The position numbers and the translations under genes are program-made. 63,116 bases of DNA. It comes from Pseudomonadales bacterium. GTDB taxonomy: Bacteria; Pseudomonadota; Gammaproteobacteria; Pseudomonadales; Azotimanducaceae. Every line of letters begins with the position of its first letter. Position 1 is the stretch's first letter. The notes under the pieces are model-generated. The model did not search any database. It was given only the letters and a program-made list of their open reading frames with translations, and was not told the DNA's origin. The DNA lies in contig JADHNU010000009.1 of assembly GCA_016779325.1 (NCBI GenBank), positions 1 to 63,116 on the forward strand, in the 5' to 3' direction. This document shows positions 56,477-63,116 of the stretch, piece by piece.

Positions 56477-58213
56477 ATGTTTGATCTAGTGATTCGCGGG
56501 GGCCAGGTGCTGGATGGCACGGGCGCGGAGGCCTTTGAGGCGGACGTGGCCGTGCAAGATGGGGTGATTGCCGCGGTGGGGCGAGGCCTCGGCCGGGGCC
56601 GGGAAGAAATCGATGCCCAGGGGCATTTGGTTACACCGGGGTTCGTGGATATCCATACCCACTTCGATGGCCAGGTGACTTGGGATCCGTTCCTCAGCCC
56701 GTCCACGGGCCACGGGGTGACCACGGCGGTTATGGGCAACTGCGGCGTCGGCTTCGCGCCCTGCGCTCCGGAGCGCCACGAATGGCTGATTCAGCTTATG
56801 GAAGGGGTGGAGGACATCCCAGGCACCGCGCTGGTCGAGGGCATTCAATGGCGCTGGGAGAGCTTTCCGGAGTACCTCGATGCGGTGGAGCGCTCGCCCC
56901 TGGCCATCGATGTGGGCTTGCAAATCCCCCACGGCGCTCTGCGGGGCTACGTGATGGGCGATCGGGCGGCGCGGCTCGAGCCGGCCACGGCGGACGATGT
57001 GGCGAAAATGCGCGCCCTGGTTAAGGAAGGGTTGCTGGCCGGGGCGCTTGGATTCTCCACGTCGCGCACGGAAAAGCATCGCGACCGAGGCGGGAACCAC
57101 ACGCCGAGCTTTAAGGCCGAAGCCGATGAGCTGTGGGGCATCGCCGGGGCCCTGCGGGATACGAACCGGGGCGTGCTGCAGCTGATTGCGGACTTCTGGG
57201 ATTTTGAATCCGAGTTCGCGCTCATTCGCGGCATGGCGGAAACTTCGGGACGCCCCCTTTCCTTGACCATTGAGCAAGACGACCGGCACCCGGAAATTTG
57301 GGCCCGGGTGCTTGCGGAGATTTCCCGCGCCCAGGCTGAGGGGGTAAACATGCGGGGCCAGGTGCCGCCCCGGCCCACGGGCGTGGTCATGGGCCTCACG
57401 GCTACGTTGAATCCCTTCATTCTTCACGAAGCCTACAAGCCCCTGCGCCAGGCGCCGCTGGAGGAAAAGGTGCGGGCGCTGCGCGACCCCGCCTTCCGGG
57501 CGAAGCTGCTGGCTGAGCAGCACGCCTGGGATCCGCAGAACGTCCTTGTGCACTTCCTCATGACCGCCTACCACAAGATGTTCCCCTTGGCGGAGGTGCC
57601 GAACTACGAGCCCGCGCCGGAGGCGTCCGTAGCCGCTCTGGCGTCCGCTGCTGGGGTGTCTCCGGAAACCTATCTGCTAGATCTCCTCGTTCAGAAGGAC
57701 GGCAAGCAGCTGCTCTATTTCCCGATCATGAATTACACCGGGGGCAACCTCGACGACGTGCGCACCATGATGAATCACCCCCATACGCTGTTTGGGCTTT
57801 CCGATGCAGGCGCCCATTGCGGCACGCTCTGCGATGCCAGCTTCCCGACCTCGACCCTGCTTCACTGGGGGCGAGATCGGACTCGGGGGGAAGGCTTTCC
57901 CTTGCCCTGGCTGGTTCATGGGCTGACGCAGAAAACCGCTCAGCAGGTGGGGTTGCTTGATCGCGGGGTGTTGAAGCCGGGCTACCTTGCGGACGTGAAC
58001 GTCATCGATTTTGACCATATGACGCTGCATGCGCCGGAGATCGCTTACGACCTGCCCGCGGGCGGCAAGCGTTTCATTCAGCGTGCTGAAGGCTATCGGG
58101 CGACGGTAAAGCGGGGGGCCGTGGCCTTCCGCGATGGGGAAGCGGTGCTCACCCAGCACGACGCGCTTCGCGGCAAGCTTCTGCGAGGCGCTCAAGCTGC
58201 CCCCCAGGCCTAG
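56477..58213 (+). CDS. N-acyl-D-amino-acid deacylase family amidohydrolase
   Basis: 578 residues of the amidohydrolase superfamily. Metal ligands His60 and His62 in DIHTHFDGQ, GNCGVGFAPC, and C-terminal LFGLSDAGAHCGTLCDAS with a catalytic Asp match the D-aminoacylase group. The N- and C-terminal segments form the beta-sandwich. It may hydrolyse N-acyl-D-amino acids or related amides; substrates are often mis-assigned in this family. AGGGAGGATTAGG precedes ATG 56477. Confidence 0.88.
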   Translation: MFDLVIRGGQVLDGTGAEAFEADVAVQDGVIAAVGRGLGRGREEIDAQGHLVTPGFVDIHTHFDGQVTWDPFLSPSTGHGVTTAVMGNCGVGFAPCAPERHEWLIQLMEGVEDIPGTALVEGIQWRWESFPEYLDAVERSPLAIDVGLQIPHGALRGYVMGDRAARLEPATADDVAKMRALVKEGLLAGALGFSTSRTEKHRDRGGNHTPSFKAEADELWGIAGALRDTNRGVLQLIADFWDFESEFALIRGMAETSGRPLSLTIEQDDRHPEIWARVLAEISRAQAEGVNMRGQVPPRPTGVVMGLTATLNPFILHEAYKPLRQAPLEEKVRALRDPAFRAKLLAEQHAWDPQNVLVHFLMTAYHKMFPLAEVPNYEPAPEASVAALASAAGVSPETYLLDLLVQKDGKQLLYFPIMNYTGGNLDDVRTMMNHPHTLFGLSDAGAHCGTLCDASFPTSTLLHWGRDRTRGEGFPLPWLVHGLTQKTAQQVGLLDRGVLKPGYLADVNVIDFDHMTLHAPEIAYDLPAGGKRFIQRAEGYRATVKRGAVAFRDGEAVLTQHDALRGKLLRGAQAAPQA

Positions 58214-58218
58214 AGCCC

Positions 58219-59019
58219 GTGAGGCAGGGGCTGCCTGCCGGCGCCTATAAGGGGCGTCGGGCACTGGTGACCGGGGCCTCCGCAGGGCTGGGGGCGGAGT
58301 TTGCTCGCCAGCTGGCTGCCGCCGGCGCGGATTTGGTGCTGGTCGCAAGACGCCAGGAGGCGCTTGAGGCGCAAGCCGCCGCGCTACGGGCAAGCTATGG
58401 GGTGACGGTGGCTTGCTTGCCCGCGGATCTCTCCGATCGGGCGGCGATCCCGCCCCTCCTGGCAGCCCTGGAGGCGCTCGGTCCCGTGGATGTGCTCATC
58501 AACAATGCGGGTGCTGGAGGACCGACCCTGCTGGGTCCCGCTCCCCGGGAAGAGCAGCTCCGCTATCTCGAGCTCATGATGCTGTCCGTCACTCAGCTCT
58601 GCCAGGCCCTGGCTCCGCCCATGGCGGCAGCGGGCTGGGGCCGGATTCTGAATGTGGCCTCGGTGGCCGGGCGTATTGGCCGTGCCGGGGATGGGCACTA
58701 CGGGCCTGCCAAGGCCTATGTGATTGCTCTGTCCGAAGCCCTGCATTTAGACCTACGGCACCGGGGTGTTCACGTGACGGCCCTCTGCCCGGGCTTTACT
58801 CATACGGCGTTTCACGCCGAAGGGGAGCTTGCCGCTATGAAGGCGAAGCTGCCGAAGTTCCTTTGGTATGACGCCCACGTGGTGGTGCGGGAGGGGCTTA
58901 GCGCTTTGGAGCGCAACCGAGCGGTTTATCTGAGCGGGCGCCTGTACCGTTGGCTCGATCCCTTCCTGCAGTCCGTTTGGCTTCGGCCGTGGCTGAGCGT
59001 GCCTGCCCGTCCTCAGTAG
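58219..59019 (+). CDS. Short-chain dehydrogenase/reductase (DltE-like)
   Basis: 266 residues from GTG 58219. ALVTGASAGLGAEFARQLAAAGA (about 14-36), NNAGAGG, Ser in NVASVAGRIG and HYGPAKAYVIALSEAL. This DltE/YqjQ-like class acts on varied carbonyls. It lies 5 bases after the deacylase gene, so a shared transcript is likely. A terminator follows. Confidence 0.87.
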   Translation: MRQGLPAGAYKGRRALVTGASAGLGAEFARQLAAAGADLVLVARRQEALEAQAAALRASYGVTVACLPADLSDRAAIPPLLAALEALGPVDVLINNAGAGGPTLLGPAPREEQLRYLELMMLSVTQLCQALAPPMAAAGWGRILNVASVAGRIGRAGDGHYGPAKAYVIALSEALHLDLRHRGVHVTALCPGFTHTAFHAEGELAAMKAKLPKFLWYDAHVVVREGLSALERNRAVYLSGRLYRWLDPFLQSVWLRPWLSVPARPQ

Positions 59020-59023
59020 GTGC

Positions 59024-59054
59024 AAAAAAAACGCGGCCCGAGGGCCGCGTTTTC
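59024..59054. terminator. Bidirectional rho-independent terminator
   Basis: A run of As, stem ACGCGGCC/GGCCGCGT with loop CGAG, then TTTT. It separates the SDR gene on the plus strand from the convergent HiPIP gene. Confidence 0.88.
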
Positions 59055-59080
59055 TGCGCTTCGGTGCTTCGGGTGGCTGC

Positions 59081-59380
59081 TTACGCGCCTTTAACCCAAG
59101 CGGTGCACCAGCCCGTACCCTTCACCAGGCGGTTTTGGAAAATGCCGCAGGGCGCGTAGCCGTCCTGTTCGCTACCTTTTTGATAAAGGGCGCAGTTTCC
59201 GCACATCTTCCCTTCTTCCGGGGAAGCTTCCACGTACTTGAGGGCCTGGGCCATGGGATCGCTTTCCGGCACCTGGTCCGCGGCGAGGGCGCGGCGCGTA
59301 TCGAGGTTCACCAGCGGGATGAGCGCAGCACCCACCATGGCGCCTTTCAGAAAGCGTCGACGGGAGAATTCTTGAGCCAT
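59081..59380 (-). CDS. High-potential iron-sulfur protein (HiPIP)
   Basis: 99 residues. A twin-arginine signal (SRRRFLKG, cleavage near Ala33) precedes a short mature protein with Cys60, Cys63, Cys78 and Cys92 in the HiPIP pattern CxxC...C...C and aromatic residues around the cluster. HiPIPs carry electrons in the periplasm from the bc1 complex to reaction centres or terminal oxidases. Tat export implies folding with its cluster before secretion. A Fur-like site lies upstream. Confidence 0.93.
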   Translation of the reverse strand: MAQEFSRRRFLKGAMVGAALIPLVNLDTRRALAADQVPESDPMAQALKYVEASPEEGKMCGNCALYQKGSEQDGYAPCGIFQNRLVKGTGWCTAWVKGA

Positions 59381-59455
59381 GCTGTCCTACTCCTAAGTGA
59401 ATGTGAGCGCCATGCTAAGGCAGACTTGGGCTGCTGTCCATGACAAAATCTAGAC

Positions 59456-59474
59456 AGAAATGATTCTCATTTTC
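59456..59474 (-). promoter_or_regulatory. Fur-box-like palindrome upstream of HiPIP gene
   Basis: AGAAATGATTCTCATTTTC agrees at 13 of 19 positions with the Fur consensus and holds a perfect AAATGA-TTC-TCATTT inverted repeat. It lies about 75 bases upstream of the HiPIP ATG, next to a TAGATT hexamer that could be its -10. This would put an iron-sulfur protein under iron control. Confidence 0.5.
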
Positions 59475-59480
59475 CCGGCC

Positions 59481-60314
59481 CTAGCCCAGCGCCGGGAGAT
59501 CCTTGAAGGTGGGCTTTTCCCCCGCCTTTTGAGCCCGAAAGGCCTCGGCCAGTTCACCGCCTTGGGTGAGCGCGCCCATCCAGACCGCCTGATACTTCAG
59601 CGCATCTTCGAGGCTGTGATCCCGGGCGTAGTTCATGATCTCCTTACTGCTGTGGATCGCCAGGGGCGATTTTTCTGCGATCTCTCGAGCAATTCTCCGA
59701 ACCTCTGCGAGCAGCGCTTCCTGCTCTTCGAAAACCGCATTCACCAGGCCCGACGTCTGGGCCTCCTCGGCGAAGAGGCGCCGCCCCGTGTAGGCCAACT
59801 CCCGCATCAGCCCCGCTGGGATAAGCTTGGGGAGGCGCTGCAAGGTGCCGACGTCGGCGGCCAAACCGATGTTGATCTCCTGGATCACAAAGAAAGCATC
59901 GGCCCGGCAGTAGCGCAGGTCGCAGGCGGCGATGAGATCGACGCCGCCTCCCACGCAGCCGCCTTGGGTGGCGGCGATAACGGGAAAGCGAGCGCGCTCT
60001 AGGCGCGTGAACACGTCCTGCAGTTTCAGCAGATGCCGGCGGGCGCGCTCCCCCGCATGGCCCCGGTCCGCGGGCGTTTGGCCGCTGCCGTCGAAGGCGG
60101 AGATGTCCATGCCTGCGGTGAAGTGCTTCCCCGTGGACGCGATGATGAGCACGCGCACATCACCCCGGGCTTCAAGCGCCTCCAGGGCTGCCGGAAGCTC
60201 CTCCCAGAAGGCCGGCGGCATGCGGTTGAGCTCTTCCGGAACGGCAAGGGTCAGCTCGGCAACGCCAGCGTCGACGGTGAGGGTGAAGCGGCTTAGGGTC
60301 GGTAGCTTGGCCAT
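59481..60314 (-). CDS. Delta(3,5)-delta(2,4)-dienoyl-CoA isomerase-like crotonase
   Basis: 277 residues. GGGVDLIAACDLRYC with Asp126, IQEINIG with Glu146 and LAADVGTLQRLPK with Asp154 reproduce the residues that distinguish ECH1-type dienoyl-CoA isomerase from plain hydratases. It would help beta-oxidation of unsaturated fatty acids with odd-numbered double bonds. It heads no clear operon but precedes the MAPEG and GST genes on the same strand in reverse order. Confidence 0.9.
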   Translation of the reverse strand: MAKLPTLSRFTLTVDAGVAELTLAVPEELNRMPPAFWEELPAALEALEARGDVRVLIIASTGKHFTAGMDISAFDGSGQTPADRGHAGERARRHLLKLQDVFTRLERARFPVIAATQGGCVGGGVDLIAACDLRYCRADAFFVIQEINIGLAADVGTLQRLPKLIPAGLMRELAYTGRRLFAEEAQTSGLVNAVFEEQEALLAEVRRIAREIAEKSPLAIHSSKEIMNYARDHSLEDALKYQAVWMGALTQGGELAEAFRAQKAGEKPTFKDLPALG

Positions 60315-60323
60315 GGGCGCCTC

Positions 60324-60731
60324 CTAGGCGAAGAGGGTGGCTTGGAGGAGGAGGACGGCCACGCCCACGCTAACGAAGACCGTCCCCAGGGCGCCGAGCG
60401 CGCGAAGGGGCATGATGCTTCCGCTGAGCCCCACAGGGTGGGCCAGCCGCGCAACCAGGAACAGCCCGCAGAGCCCCTGCACGTAGGCCGTCGGGCCCGT
60501 GAGCAGCTCCAGGAGTGCGAGGGCCACAAGCACGAGCCCGGCGTTCTCCGCCAGGTTGCCGTGGCTTCGAATGGCCCGATAAAGGGGGCCGTTCGGATCT
60601 CCATCCCCGAGGTTGGTCTTCGTGGCGCCCCGCTGCCGACCCACGAGGATCATCAGGATGATGTTCAGAAGCACGATGGCGCCGGTGGTGGCTGCTGCGA
60701 AATGCGGAAGGAACAAGTTAGGGTCAGTCAT
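60324..60731 (-). CDS. MAPEG family membrane protein
   Basis: 135 residues with four transmembrane helices. RAIRSHGNLAENAGLVLVALALLE (about 54-77) carries the conserved MAPEG motif (His/Asn/Glu) and LFLVARLAHPVGL follows. MAPEG proteins include microsomal glutathione S-transferases; it overlaps a soluble GST gene by 8 bases, which suggests a link to glutathione chemistry. Confidence 0.87.
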   Translation of the reverse strand: MTDPNLFLPHFAAATTGAIVLLNIILMILVGRQRGATKTNLGDGDPNGPLYRAIRSHGNLAENAGLVLVALALLELLTGPTAYVQGLCGLFLVARLAHPVGLSGSIMPLRALGALGTVFVSVGVAVLLLQATLFA

Positions 60732-61386
60732 GGGTGCGGTTTCCTTGGCTGGGGGCTTGGCCCTTACGGCTGCCCAAAGATCGTTGGAACGCGGGGCGGG
60801 CCCGCAGGGTTTCATGGTAGCGGCTGACGTGGGTTAGGTGGGTGAAGTCCACAAAGCTGGTGGCCAGGTGCACGCTGTAGCCCACGGCAATGTCCACGGC
60901 GCTAAAGCCCGAGGGCAGCAGGTAAGGGTGCTGCGCCACGGCCGCATCCACCACCTCAAGGGATTTAATCAGGCGCTTGCTTTCGAGCTTTTGCACCACC
61001 GGGGAGCGGTTCTCCTTGCCGACGAAAACCCGCTGCTGCACGAGGGACGCGCCGTGCACGGCCATGGTTTCGGCGTAGTGCAGCCAGATCAGCCAGTCCG
61101 TGCGCTCCCGGTCCCCCGGGGCTCGGTGGAGCCGGCCGCAGGGGTTGGCGTCTTCGTCGTAGTGCTCCCCCAGGTATTGAATGATGGCGCCGGATTCGAA
61201 GACCCGGGTGTCCCCATCCACGAGGCAAGGCACCCGGCCCAGGGGGGAAACGGCGAGGAAGGTCGGATCTCGGAGCGACGCCATGCTGAAGTCCAGCTCG
61301 TGAAGCTCAAAGGGAAGCCCCATTTCCTCTAGGATCCACAGGGCACGCATGGAGCGCGCTTCTGGACAGTGATAGAGCGCAAGCAT
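60724..61386 (-). CDS. Glutathione S-transferase
   Basis: 220 residues. An N-terminal thioredoxin-like domain (about 1-80) has CPEARSMRALWILEEMGLPF, the cis-Pro in LGRVPCLVDGD and ESGAIIQYL; a helical C-terminal domain follows. Cytosolic detoxification or isomerisation using glutathione is the family role. It starts about 70 bases from the divergent tRNA-Leu gene. Confidence 0.93.
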   Translation of the reverse strand: MLALYHCPEARSMRALWILEEMGLPFELHELDFSMASLRDPTFLAVSPLGRVPCLVDGDTRVFESGAIIQYLGEHYDEDANPCGRLHRAPGDRERTDWLIWLHYAETMAVHGASLVQQRVFVGKENRSPVVQKLESKRLIKSLEVVDAAVAQHPYLLPSGFSAVDIAVGYSVHLATSFVDFTHLTHVSRYHETLRARPAFQRSLGSRKGQAPSQGNRTHD

Positions 61387-61416
61387 TGGGTATTCCTTAT
61401 CACGAGGGCGGAAGCA

Positions 61417-61444
61417 TTACGCTTGGGCCCGAAGTTCTGATACA
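61417..61444 (+). promoter_or_regulatory. Possible tRNA-Leu promoter
   Basis: TTACGC (61417-61422), 16 bases, GATACA (61439-61444), then about 12 bases to the mature tRNA 5' end. Spacing is suitable; hexamer matches are only moderate. Confidence 0.35.
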
Positions 61445-61456
61445 TTTCGCCGCGCT

Positions 61457-61541
61457 GCGGCTGTGGCGGAACTGGTAGACGCGCTGGATTTAGGTTCCAG
61501 TGGGGAGACCCGTGGAGGTTCGAGTCCTCTCAGCCGCACCA
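61457..61541 (+). tRNA. tRNA-Leu (anticodon UAG)
   Basis: An 85-base cloverleaf with encoded CCA. Acceptor stem GCGGCTG pairs with CAGCCGC; the anticodon arm CTGGA-TTTAGGT-TCCAG gives anticodon TAG (61491-61493); the long variable arm typical of leucine tRNA follows; the T-arm has GGTTCGAGTCC. It reads CUA and other CUN codons. Confidence 0.97.
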
Positions 61542-61626
61542 CTACCCCGTTTAGCGCGCTCCAAAGCCCCTGGTTTTTCTGATTTTTTTAAGAATCGGCG
61601 GCAGAGGAGCGGGTTAAACCCATCCC

Positions 61627-61650
61627 TTCATCACACTTTTCATCACACTT
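61627..61650. repeat. Tandem 12-bp direct repeat
   Basis: TTCATCACACTT occurs twice head to tail, 85 bases after the tRNA. Tandem repeats beside a tRNA att site are typical of integrase arm-type binding sites; no integrase gene is left nearby. Confidence 0.7.
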
Positions 61651-61712
61651 TCGGCAAGGCAGGGCGACTCCAGCAGCGCCCATCACGCCTCCGCACGGCC
61701 CCCTCATTACGA

Positions 61713-61785
61713 CCCCCGGGGGGCTGTCGCGCTCGCTCCCGACGCAGGGTAGCGCTCCCGCTTGCAAAAAGCAGTTTTAAAAACC
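61713..61785 (+). repeat. Imperfect long repeat, copy A
   Basis: Shares with 62768-62844 the order CCCCCGGGGG, CTGTCGC, CTCG, a GGGT-GC-GC block, then TTGCAA-AAGCA and a T-run. Direct orientation, about 70 percent similar by eye. Confidence 0.5.
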
Positions 61786-61862
61786 TGTTGGTGGCGATGC
61801 GGTGGCGGTGTGGTTTGCGAAGAGCCGGGGTTTTGAACTGTTGGGGCCTTTTAGGCCGGCGG

Positions 61863-62293
61863 CTAGTCCAACGCTATGGTGATGGCCATTTTCCCGGTAA
61901 TTGAAATGGATGCATCCTTAAAGCTAGGTGGGCCGAAGCGACCTCGCACGTTGTTGCTAAACCCGAAAGGCTCCTTGGGGATTCCAAGAAAGTTTTTGCT
62001 CAAGGCTTCATCACCGTCCACATCATGAAACACGCCTACGGCGTAGGTTCCGCCGGGCAGCTCAAAGGTTGCGGTGAAGTCCTCCGGTCCCGCGGGTTCT
62101 ATCGCGCCCGTGATGATTCCCGCCTGGGCCCCCCCGTGTCTCCCCTATCTCCTTCAAAAACTGCAGCGCTCTCGTAAATCGCAAGGTGGATTTGTCCAGG
62201 CTCGCCAAGACCCGTAACGGTGACGGTGAGCTGCGCCCCTAAGAGGGGAGGCGTTACGAGCAGCAGAGCCAAGGAACCAAGGAAAGCTTTCAT
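61863..62293 (-). pseudogene. DUF2141 family secreted protein, frameshifted in a G7 tract
   Basis: ATG 62293 opens a signal peptide (MKAFLGSLALLLVTPPLLGA) and the DUF2141 start LTVTVTGL...GQIHLAIY. The frame ends at 62099 after a run of seven G residues near 62130. Adding one G restores the family sequence to TAG 61863: AGIITGAIEP, FELPGGTYAVGVFHDVDGDE, FLGIPKEPFGFSNNVRGRFGPP. The 431-base span is one short of a multiple of three. The cause may be a true lesion, phase variation or a sequencing error. Confidence 0.8.
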
Positions 62294-62360
62294 GGAAGCA
62301 GTCTCGCGCGGAGGTCAGCTTTGGTATCGTAACGCAACTACGCCGCATGGGAGCTGGACG

Positions 62361-62753
62361 GTGCAAACCCTACTTCTCGAGGCTGCTCCCATCCCTAGCC
62401 ATGCGCTAGCGGCGCTCCTTGCTATAGCGTTGGGGGCCCTTCAGCTGGTTAGGCCTAAGGGAGGGACCGCGCATCGGGCGTTGGGGTGGCTGTGGGTTGG
62501 GCTCATGGCCTACGTCGCGGGCTCATCCCTCTGGATAAGCGAAATTCAACTTTGGGGCCGATACAGTCCCATTCATTTGCTTAGCGTTTGGACCTTGGGT
62601 TCCCTGGTGTTTGCCGTCGCCATGGTGAGGCTAGGCAACATCAATGCGCACCGGAGGACCATGCAGTCCCTCTTCTTCCTCGCGCTGGTGGTGACGGGCC
62701 TATTTACGCTAATGCCTGGCCGGGTGATGCACACTATCATCGTGGGGAGCTAG
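62361..62753 (+). CDS. DUF2306 family membrane protein
   Basis: 130 residues from GTG 62361 (GGAG upstream) with about four transmembrane helices. IPSHALAALLAIALGALQLV, HRALGWLWVGLM and NINAHRRTMQSLFFLALVVTGLFTLMPGR follow the DUF2306 pattern. The function is unknown. The frame is open to 62220 but overlaps the divergent DUF2141 gene there. It lies between the two long repeats. Confidence 0.7.
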   Translation: MQTLLLEAAPIPSHALAALLAIALGALQLVRPKGGTAHRALGWLWVGLMAYVAGSSLWISEIQLWGRYSPIHLLSVWTLGSLVFAVAMVRLGNINAHRRTMQSLFFLALVVTGLFTLMPGRVMHTIIVGS

Positions 62754-62767
62754 GCCACCCCACAGCA

Positions 62768-62844
62768 CCCCCGGGGGAGGGCCTGTCGCCCTCGTGGCCG
62801 TGGCGGGTTGCCGCCTCCGTTTGCAATAAGCAACTTTTGAACCC
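62768..62844 (+). repeat. Imperfect long repeat, copy B
   Basis: Second copy of the element at 61713-61785, placed 15 bases after the DUF2306 stop. It contains TTTGCAATAAGCAACTTTT where copy A has CTTGCAAAAAGCAGTTTT. Confidence 0.5.
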
Positions 62845-62894
62845 TCGCAATTTAATCGGTACGGTTACGAGAAGTTCAAACTTAGGTGACCCCG

Positions 62895-62975
62895 ATGAGC
62901 CCCATCAAGAAACTACTCGTGATTCTTGCTGCCACCATTGCCGCTGGTTGCGAGTCACAGGCAATTACTCAATGA
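62895..62975 (+). pseudogene. Lipoprotein gene 5' fragment cut by an IS element
   Basis: ATG 62895 gives MSPIKKLLVILAATIAAGC, a lipoprotein signal with lipobox AAGC, then seven residues and TGA 62973-62975. That stop is formed by the terminal bases of the following IS3-family element. The rest of the gene is not in the window. No strong ribosome site is seen. Confidence 0.65.
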
Positions 62976-63116
62976 ATCGCCCCGAGTATCCAGGAGACCT
63001 CTTTTCTTGAGAGGATATCTGGATGGACAACAGGAAACGCTTTCCGCCCGAAGTGCGTGAACGGGCCGTTCGGCTGGTTTTCGACCAGGTGAATGAATAT
63101 GGCTCTCAAGGGGCCT
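62973..63116 (+). mobile_element. IS3-family insertion sequence, left end (partial)
   Basis: The sequence TGAATCGCCCCGAG matches the TGA-rich GC-type terminal repeats of IS3-family elements and is followed by a short leader and the orfA start. The element continues beyond the window, so its right end and target duplication cannot be checked. Confidence 0.75.
63023..63116 (+). CDS. IS3-family transposase OrfA (partial)
   Basis: ATG 63023 begins MDNRKRFPPEVRERAVRLVF, the helix-turn-helix start of IS3-type OrfA, and stays open to the window end. OrfA binds the terminal repeats and is normally joined to OrfB by frameshifting. Confidence 0.85.
   Translation, partial: MDNRKRFPPEVRERAVRLVFDQVNEYGSQGA

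Larger units (their letters stand above)
61542..61862. other. Non-coding stretch behind tRNA-Leu
   Basis: No gene is recognised. It holds a perfect tandem 12-bp duplication next to the tRNA and one copy of a roughly 75-bp repeat. A frame from 61500 reads through the tRNA and repeats and is not credible as a gene. It looks like the eroded edge of an inserted element. Confidence 0.5.

Noticed and set aside
61500-61904. 134-codon frame starting inside the tRNA gene
   Set aside because: It begins within the tRNA-Leu anticodon region, crosses the repeats and resembles no protein.
61713-62844. The two long repeats as integron attC sites
   Set aside because: They lack the paired RYYYAAC and GTTRRRY core sites in correct places, and no integron integrase is present.
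1-63116. CRISPR array or phage region
   Set aside because: No regularly spaced repeats of 25-40 bases, no cas genes and no phage structural or lysis genes were seen on reading the window.

Overview
The window is GC-rich, densely packed bacterial chromosome, most likely from an aerobic gammaproteobacterium. The evidence is gene order and gene form: an inner-membrane CcsA-like gene and a CorC-type gene beside ffh-rpsP-rimM-trmD-rplS, then xerD-dsbC-...-prfB-lysS, a single-chain PurL of about 1,295 residues, PurT, and a tat-exported HiPIP. I cannot name the genus from sequence alone.

Layout. 1-5.7 kb: end of an unrecognised gene, a bidirectional terminator, a crotonase, a 7TMR-DISM histidine kinase with its response regulator, and an Uup-type ABC-F ATPase. 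5.7-9.6 kb: a polar amino-acid ABC transporter joined to a class V aminotransferase-fold enzyme that lacks the desulfurase cysteine, and a rhodanese. 9.7-14.8 kb: sterol desaturase family protein, nitroreductase, a convergent OlsA-like/OlsB-like acyltransferase pair, AlkA-like glycosylase, SMR transporter, tadA. 14.8-23.3 kb: purL, Nudix, gamma carbonic anhydrase-like protein, DUF1289, purT and leuA with a candidate leucine-rich leader. 23.3-37.1 kb: conserved housekeeping block (CorC-like, CcsA-like, ffh, rpsP-rimM-trmD-rplS, xerD, dsbC, hom, prfB with its programmed frameshift, lysS, SDR, ung, yciH). 37.1-43.1 kb: DUF457 hydrolase, LysE exporter, cysNC, an N-terminally extended cysD and a divergent TauE/SafE permease. 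43.1-49.1 kb: valine/isobutyrate catabolic operon. 49.1-61.4 kb: DUF427, rhomboid, nudC, an FrhB/BciB/HCAR-like iron-sulfur flavoprotein, LysR regulator, several SDRs, VOC protein, D-aminoacylase, HiPIP, dienoyl-CoA isomerase, MAPEG and GST.

61.4-63.1 kb is different. After tRNA-Leu(UAG), coding density falls. It holds a tandem 12-bp repeat next to the tRNA, two imperfect copies of a roughly 75-bp repeat, a frameshifted DUF2141 gene, a DUF2306 membrane protein, and a lipoprotein gene cut by an IS3-family element that runs off the window. This looks like a decaying accessory insertion next to a tRNA.

Functional themes: branched-chain amino acid metabolism (leuA; valine breakdown), sulfate activation (cysD/cysNC/TauE), purine synthesis (purL/purT), acyl-CoA turnover (several crotonases, an acyl-CoA dehydrogenase and a 3-hydroxyacyl-CoA dehydrogenase-like SDR), and translation. 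No CRISPR array, prophage or obvious new defence locus is visible. The least explained items are the extra CysD domain, the transporter-aminotransferase-rhodanese operon, the small transcription unit before the LysR gene, and the repeat-bearing segment behind tRNA-Leu.
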